Below, one piece after another: positions 59,538-64,000 of a stretch of DNA of 64,000 bases (the first letter of the stretch is position 1; the number at the start of each line of letters is the position of its first letter). This stretch comes from Euptelea pleiosperma (lineage: Eukaryota > Streptophyta > Magnoliopsida > Ranunculales > Eupteleaceae). The DNA is taken from positions 41,755,109 to 41,819,108 of the forward strand of contig CM068542.1 in assembly GCA_035048495.1 (NCBI GenBank). The letters run 5' to 3'. A program made the position numbers and the translations under genes. The notes beneath the pieces were generated by a model, which searched no databases, was not told where the DNA came from, and saw only the letters and a program-made list of their open reading frames with translations.

Positions 59538-59547
59538 GAAGTCTCGT

Positions 59548-62500
59548 TTAAGGAACAATCTCAACAGGCTCAAAACCTTTTTCGATCGAGGCTTTCACCG
59601 CATCCAATACCAGTTGTGTCTTTCTACTGATGGTGGCCCACTTATTCTCCGGTTTCGCACCTGATTCTTTTATACTCATGACTAAGCTCGCGAACTCCTT
59701 CACCATGCGGGCCTCCTGGGGGAGATCTGTCGTGACAACATGCTCACTTGGCAATGGGTTCCACCCTGTCACAAGCTCCGTGAATCGAGACATGGATGCC
59801 GAAGAAAATGAGGCGGAGGTCTCTTCGAAAGGAATAACAAAGTCGTGAAGATGCAGAGTTCCTCTTGTTCCGACCGCAGTTATACGCATGGACAAATTAG
59901 AGAGGTAGGAGCAATGGAAGGTTGCTACCTTCCCGTCTTCCCACAGTAAGGAAGATCCACATGACATAATTACTCCCGATTCATTGAGAACGGGTCCACG
60001 GAGAGCAGTTGCTGTTTTAGGAAGTTCATAGTCAGCAGCCCACAAGATTGACCTGGTACAGTACCACCCGAGGTCACCAAGAGCCCCAAGGCCATCAAGA
60101 TCTGGCTTCACACGGATATTATTCTCGAAAAAATCACCATCTCCAGGGAATATAAATAAGCTGTCTACCTGCAAAATCCCCACAAAAGATCATCTTTAGA
60201 ACACCAACCCAACTGAGATACAGGGAGTTAGGTTTTGTCGTAGAGCACAAAACTATTAGTGTATTATGTTTATATTTTGACTTTATATCATTGGAAAGCT
60301 AATCAAACTTCTGATCCACACCACTTCCTATTCTAATGTTCACCCTCCGCAATGGTCTCCATCAAATAAAGGCTGGTTTTTTTTTGTTTGAAAATTAGGC
60401 ATGGCACTTCGGCTTCAATCAATTACGCCCTTCAACAAATTGATGCAGGTTCATTCTGGGATCAACAATAACATCGGATTAGATTGATAGACTGATCCAT
60501 CTGTAGTTTCATCCCTATTTTGCTGATCGCCTGAAACTTCGGACTGAGTTGGATTTATGATCTTACCTTCGCAAGCTGTAGATTAGACAATATCATCGCA
60601 TCCTTATGCTCATCTTCTTAGTAGTTTTCACCTCTCGATGGATAGGAATAGGATCTCTTCAGGTCACAAATGGCTCCTCCTCCTAGCGAAGGTTTTCCTG
60701 AATGTCATTTTTTTATTATCGAAACAATGTTCCGACAGACTAGTTGTTACGAGATCCTCTTTTGGACTTAGCAATTTTGGAACCGTAGTAGCTATTTCGA
60801 GGATAGCCGCCTCCTTAACAAACAAGTTTTCTGGATAATAATCAAGTCCCTTCTTTCATTCACCATCTTCCTTAAATACAATTTACACATCCTAACTTAA
60901 TAACCGACTCAACAACCAAACTACAGATCTACTAACATGTGTACAACAACTATCTTTATAACTTCCCACTAGAGACTCTACTAACAGTAGTTACATAACT
61001 ATCTAACCCCACAATACTGATTCCACGCACGCACATGCATCTGATAATCACACAACACTAGTATACGAAAAACTGGCCTTCTATGATTTTATCGTATTGC
61101 TACACTGTTAGGATAGCCTTTGTAAATACCTCTCTTGGTGAGGGTATACTTGTCCATGTTAGTTCTCCATATAAATATGGAGTCATGTGAAACACACATG
61201 ACATTCCTCTCTCTTCTCTCTCCAAACCTAACCCTAACCACAATTACAACTTGGTATCCGAGGCAGCAATCAAGATCTACAGTCGATGAATAGTACTGAT
61301 GCCAGTTGGCGTTATCTTGTCGTATGGCTAATGTCATAGGTCGTACGGACATGCATCTCGAGGTTAGTACAAGCATCTTGAGATCTGTCGGAAATATCTC
61401 TTCCTAATAGCAGATCTTGATTTTTTATCGTATTTTTTGAGATCATTATCATGGACTTTTACACCTTCTTCACCTGAAACTCGAAAAAAATTATTTTTCG
61501 TCTCCGTCACTTTGCGCACACACACACACACACAAATGGGTCAGGTTCAGGGGACTAAAATTTTGACAATATCTTTTACAACAATTTTGGCGTACCCACA
61601 TGGAAGATGAACCAATGGCTAATTTTTGGTGAGGATGATCTCCTCACCATATAGATCACCCCAAAATCAGCCCATTCTCAAATTTCTAGTCCCATCAAGT
61701 GTGGTCTTCAAGTTAACGGTAAAAATAGATGATCCATAATTCTTCAACTTCTAAACGAGTATAGAATGTCAAAATGATTTGAAGTTTTGTGAAGATGATC
61801 TCCTCACCATAGAGACCATCCTCGCCAAAAATCATCAAATTTCAAAACTAATAATTTATATATTGGCCCGCACAAACTTTTTGTTGTAAAAAATGTTGTC
61901 CCCTGAAATTTTTGTGAGGATGATCGGGCCAGGGGACAAAAATCAGTCCAAATCGATTTTAGGAAGTAGGGTAACCCCCTGGCGCAGGTTCATGCAACCT
62001 CATAATTCTTAAAGTCGGACCCTAAATAATCTATGTAACAAGGGAGCTCAGTTGTCTCCCCTCTTATAGGCTTCAACAAAGAAGGACCGAGATCTTATCT
62101 CCCAACTGGACGGTGGATCTCAGCCACTCACACCATACATAAAGCACAAAACCCTAACCTAAACAATCATACACAAACACAAAAGCAATAAATAAGATAA
62201 AAAAATTGTTAATTAGATTTAATGTTTGATTTTAAAAATGTAACGGTACTTGCCGATTTGAGTTCACCGAAACGCTGCGGATCGGAGAGGAATTCTCTCA
62301 TCTTAGCGGTCCTAGGGTGGTGCATCCACATGGTCCCATCCATGAACTGTACACCGTTCGATTCACAAGCCTCCAATATCCGATCGAACTCGGTCACGTT
62401 CAAGGCGACAGGCTTCTCCAGTAGCACGTGCTTCTTCTTCTCCGCAGCTAACACTACCCATCGCACGTGTAGGCTCGTAGGGAGCGGAATGTACACAGCA

Positions 62501-62715
62501 TCCACGCACGGGTCGTCGAGGACCGCTTCGTAGCTACCGTAAATCTTCGCTGATGAAGGGAATCCGTTATCGGCCGCGAATCTCTTCGCCTTGTCGATCG
62601 AACGGCTGCCGACAGCGTAGAGGGTTGAGTTTGGCGCGAGAGTTATGGCTCTGGATACTTTGCGCGCAATCTCGGCGCAGCCAAGAATGCCGAATCGGAT
62701 TGGCGTTTCAGCCAT
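59548..62715 (-). CDS. Gfo/Idh/MocA oxidoreductase (At4g09670-like)
   Basis: Exons 62715-62254 (154 codons) and 60168-59548 (206 plus stop) give 360 residues, close to the ~362 of Arabidopsis At4g09670. The ATG at 62715 opens MAETPIRFGILGCAEIARK; a slightly earlier in-frame TTG is not needed. The Rossmann NAD(P)-binding motif GILGCA is at 9-14, EKPVAL at 100-105, and the C-domain GDLGWY at 185-190. The join ELKS|VDSLF keeps the family's reading only with a GC donor (TCG|GCAAGT) and TTTTGCAG acceptor, so the 2,085-bp intron is GC-AG. No disruption seen. Family members act on sugars or related polyols; the substrate of this plant group is unknown and it is probably soluble, with no clear signal peptide. 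The intron contains an LTR-like sequence and a MITE. A dead copy lies downstream. Confidence 0.95.
61106..61264 (+). mobile_element. Copia-like LTR with primer binding site, in the intron
   Basis: TGTTAGGATAGCCTTTG (61106) to CACAATTACA (61248) has TG...CA ends and CCATATAAATATGG as TATA. Two bases later TTGGTATCCGAGGC resembles the initiator-Met-tRNA primer site of copia elements (usual TGGTATCAGAGC). No coding region or second LTR follows; a fragment. Confidence 0.65.
61545..61945. mobile_element. MITE with TCAGGGGAC ends, in the intron
   Basis: Left TCAGGGGACTAAAATTTTGA and right, reversed, TTTCAGGGGACAACATTTTT. Two internal copies of GATGATCTCCTCACCATA. A (CA)n run at 61518-61534 stands just before it. 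Target duplication not determined. Confidence 0.6.
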
Positions 62716-62820
62716 TTTTGTTTTCAAGTATTTACGTTAGAGAAGGGCAGAGGAGAGAAGAGAATTTTGTGAGAAAACAAAGTGGTGGAGTTCAGAAACT
62801 AGAAAGAGAGAGTGCTGAGT

Positions 62821-62830
62821 GTTTTATAAG
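62821..62830 (-). promoter_or_regulatory. TATA box of the oxidoreductase gene
   Basis: Minus-strand CTTATAAAAC, 106-115 bp upstream of the ATG, followed by a CT-rich leader (CTCTCTTTCTAG). Confidence 0.65.
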
Positions 62831-62845
62831 GAATTGGGTGATCTG

Positions 62846-63065
62846 CATCTTGGTGGACCTACACACCAAAAATCAGCGTGATTAGTGATTTCTAGCCATT
62901 GAATTTGAGCACTTTGTCATCATGGGCTTGGAACCACTTCTGAGGCAAGTTCATAAAGCCCATGATGAAAAGTGCTCAAATCCTAAGGCTAGAAATCACC
63001 AATCATGCTGATTTTTGGTGTGTGGGTCCACCAAGATGTGGGCCAAATATTCATGGAGTCGGTGG
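62846..63065. mobile_element. Foldback MITE abutting the oxidoreductase promoter
   Basis: GGTGGACCTACACACCAAAA with ATCAGCGTGATTAGTG mirrors CACCAATCATGCTGATTTTT and GGTGTGTGGGTCCACC; centre CATCATGGGCTT / AGCCCATGATG. The left terminus is missing and it ends about 16 bp from the TATA box. Confidence 0.8.
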
Positions 63066-63289
63066 GCCCGAAAGAGTCTAATACATGGCAAATTGAGGGA
63101 CTTCGGCATCAAAATTTTGATACGGAAGTCGGTATCAAAGAACAGCCCGTGCAGATAGAGTTTTGCCATTCCCTTCGCTGCACACCATACACGTGTCTTC
63201 ACTTAAGAGTCGATTGAATTGAAGACGTACCCACTTACGAATTAATTACAGTTTATACTAGCCACCAGGGGAACGCTACGTGCGATGCG

Positions 63290-63610
63290 CACCTTAAGTG
63301 TGGCACAGCTCCTTACACGTAGCACACTCTTAGAGATCGCTGACCGTAACGATGTTTGGCCCATCCTAGATGGACCTACGTGCAAAAAATCAGCCTGATT
63401 AATTAGTTTTAAGGATTTGATTGGATTAGTTTTCATTGGCTCATCTTTTAACGTAGATATGGAGAATTATTTATGGTACTTAGATCCAAAGGTTTGAAAT
63501 CATTAATCATCTTGATATTTGGTAGATAGGTCCACATAGGGATGGGACAAACATCCATTTGGTCAATGGTCTATAAGAGTGCACCAAGTGGCTTATACTT
63601 TACACACACA
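63290..63610. mobile_element. Foldback MITE with degenerate G-box arms
   Basis: Left GCTGACCGTAACGATGTTTG and AAAAAATCAGCCTGATTAAT; right GGGACAAACATCCATTTGGT and CACCAAGTGGCTTATACTTT. Ends unresolved. Confidence 0.75.
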
Positions 63611-63679
63611 AGTGGCGAGAAAATATTGGGGACCTTCAAACTTTAAAAGGATCCCCTGCCAAAATGTTTGACACGTTCT

Positions 63680-63994
63680 TCAAGGCCTAAACCCAACCGA
63701 CGTTAACCCCTTGATTAGTTAGTTAAGAGTAAAACTTCTGTCACAATGGGATTGAAAATCATACAAAACACAGCCAATGAGTTCTCGGTACGTACACCTA
63801 AAAAGCAAAAGCACTTGTGTACGTGCTGAGAACTCATTGGCTGTGTTTTGTGTGATTTACAATTTCGTGTGATGGAAGTTTTACTCGTTAGTTAAGGGTG
63901 GTTAAGGTCCCCTCCCAAAATGTCAGACGTACCCTTTGTTAACTACCTTTAACTAACTAACCAAGGGTTAACGTGGGTTGGGTTTAGGCCTTGA
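63680..63994. mobile_element. Palindromic element split by a type C MITE
   Basis: Left arm TCAAGGCCTAAACCCAAC plus GTTAACCCCTTGATTAGTTAG mirrors the right arm AACTAACCAAGGGTTAACG plus GTTGGGTTTAGGCCTTGA. The type C insertion sits between them. The element may continue beyond the window. Confidence 0.75.
63727..63886. mobile_element. Mutator-like hairpin MITE, type C (160 bp)
   Basis: GAGTAAAACTTCTGTCACA ... GATGGAAGTTTTACTC with perfect 9-bp duplication GTTAGTTAA (63718-63726, 63887-63895). Arms around GAGTTCTCGGTACGTACACC / GTACGTGCTGAGAACTC. Confidence 0.94.
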
Positions 63995-64000
63995 TGTACG

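Noticed and set aside
62716..62727. Start of the oxidoreductase at 62727
   Set aside because: The codon there is TTG; the first ATG at 62715 gives the family-typical N-terminus.
1..64000. tRNA, rRNA or known plant miRNA genes
   Set aside because: No tRNA B-box/A-box pair, rRNA core or familiar miRNA sequence (miR156-type through miR398-type) was recognised by eye; a covariance-model scan would be decisive.

Overview
The window is nuclear DNA of a flowering plant. It has intron-containing genes with plant family signatures (CYP78A cytochrome P450, F-box/kelch protein, At4g09670-type oxidoreductase), chromodomain Ty3/gypsy and L1-type LINE remnants, and very many MITEs. The repeat style would fit a large magnoliid-like genome, but that is an impression and not a demonstrated identification. 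Coding density is low: three genes look intact, one unrecognised gene is only partly visible, and one gene copy is dead.

Layout. 1-9200: tandem satellite, about 19 AT-rich monomers of about 470 bp, partly arranged as an alternating two-monomer unit; the same unique flank stands at both ends of the array. 9.5-12.2 kb: T-rich, intron-like DNA with two phase-compatible exons of an unrecognised Cys-rich protein. 12.3-24.6 kb: gene-free DNA full of foldback MITEs, several with exact target-site duplications (TSDs): 9 bp Mutator-like, 8 bp hAT-like, 3 bp TAA PIF/Harbinger-like. 24.7-26.4 kb (minus): a complete two-exon CYP78A gene. 27-36.3 kb: a dense block of nested MITEs, including insertions three deep and three head-to-tail copies of a TTAAACGG-rich element. 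36.4-37.5 kb (plus): a single-exon SKIP6-like F-box/kelch gene whose proximal promoter contains a MITE end with a G-box. 39.1-45.4 kb (minus): a decayed LINE. 45.5-55.6 kb: a minus-strand gypsy remnant abutting, head to head, a plus-strand chromovirus that was tandemly duplicated together with a non-retroviral segment. 57.2-62.7 kb (minus): an intact Gfo/Idh/MocA oxidoreductase gene with a GC-AG intron, followed downstream by a broken tandem copy. 62.8-64 kb: more foldback elements.

The most unusual theme is a set of Mutator-like foldback MITEs. Their inner arms (the core GACCGTATGGATGTTTGGCC, then a block around AAAAATCAGCCTGATTAGTG) are conserved although their termini belong to clearly different types. 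Many carry a palindromic G-box (GCCACGTGGC) near each end, and some lie in gene promoters. The genes show no shared pathway: CYP78A enzymes act in organ growth, the F-box/kelch protein in SCF ubiquitination, and the oxidoreductase is of unknown substrate.
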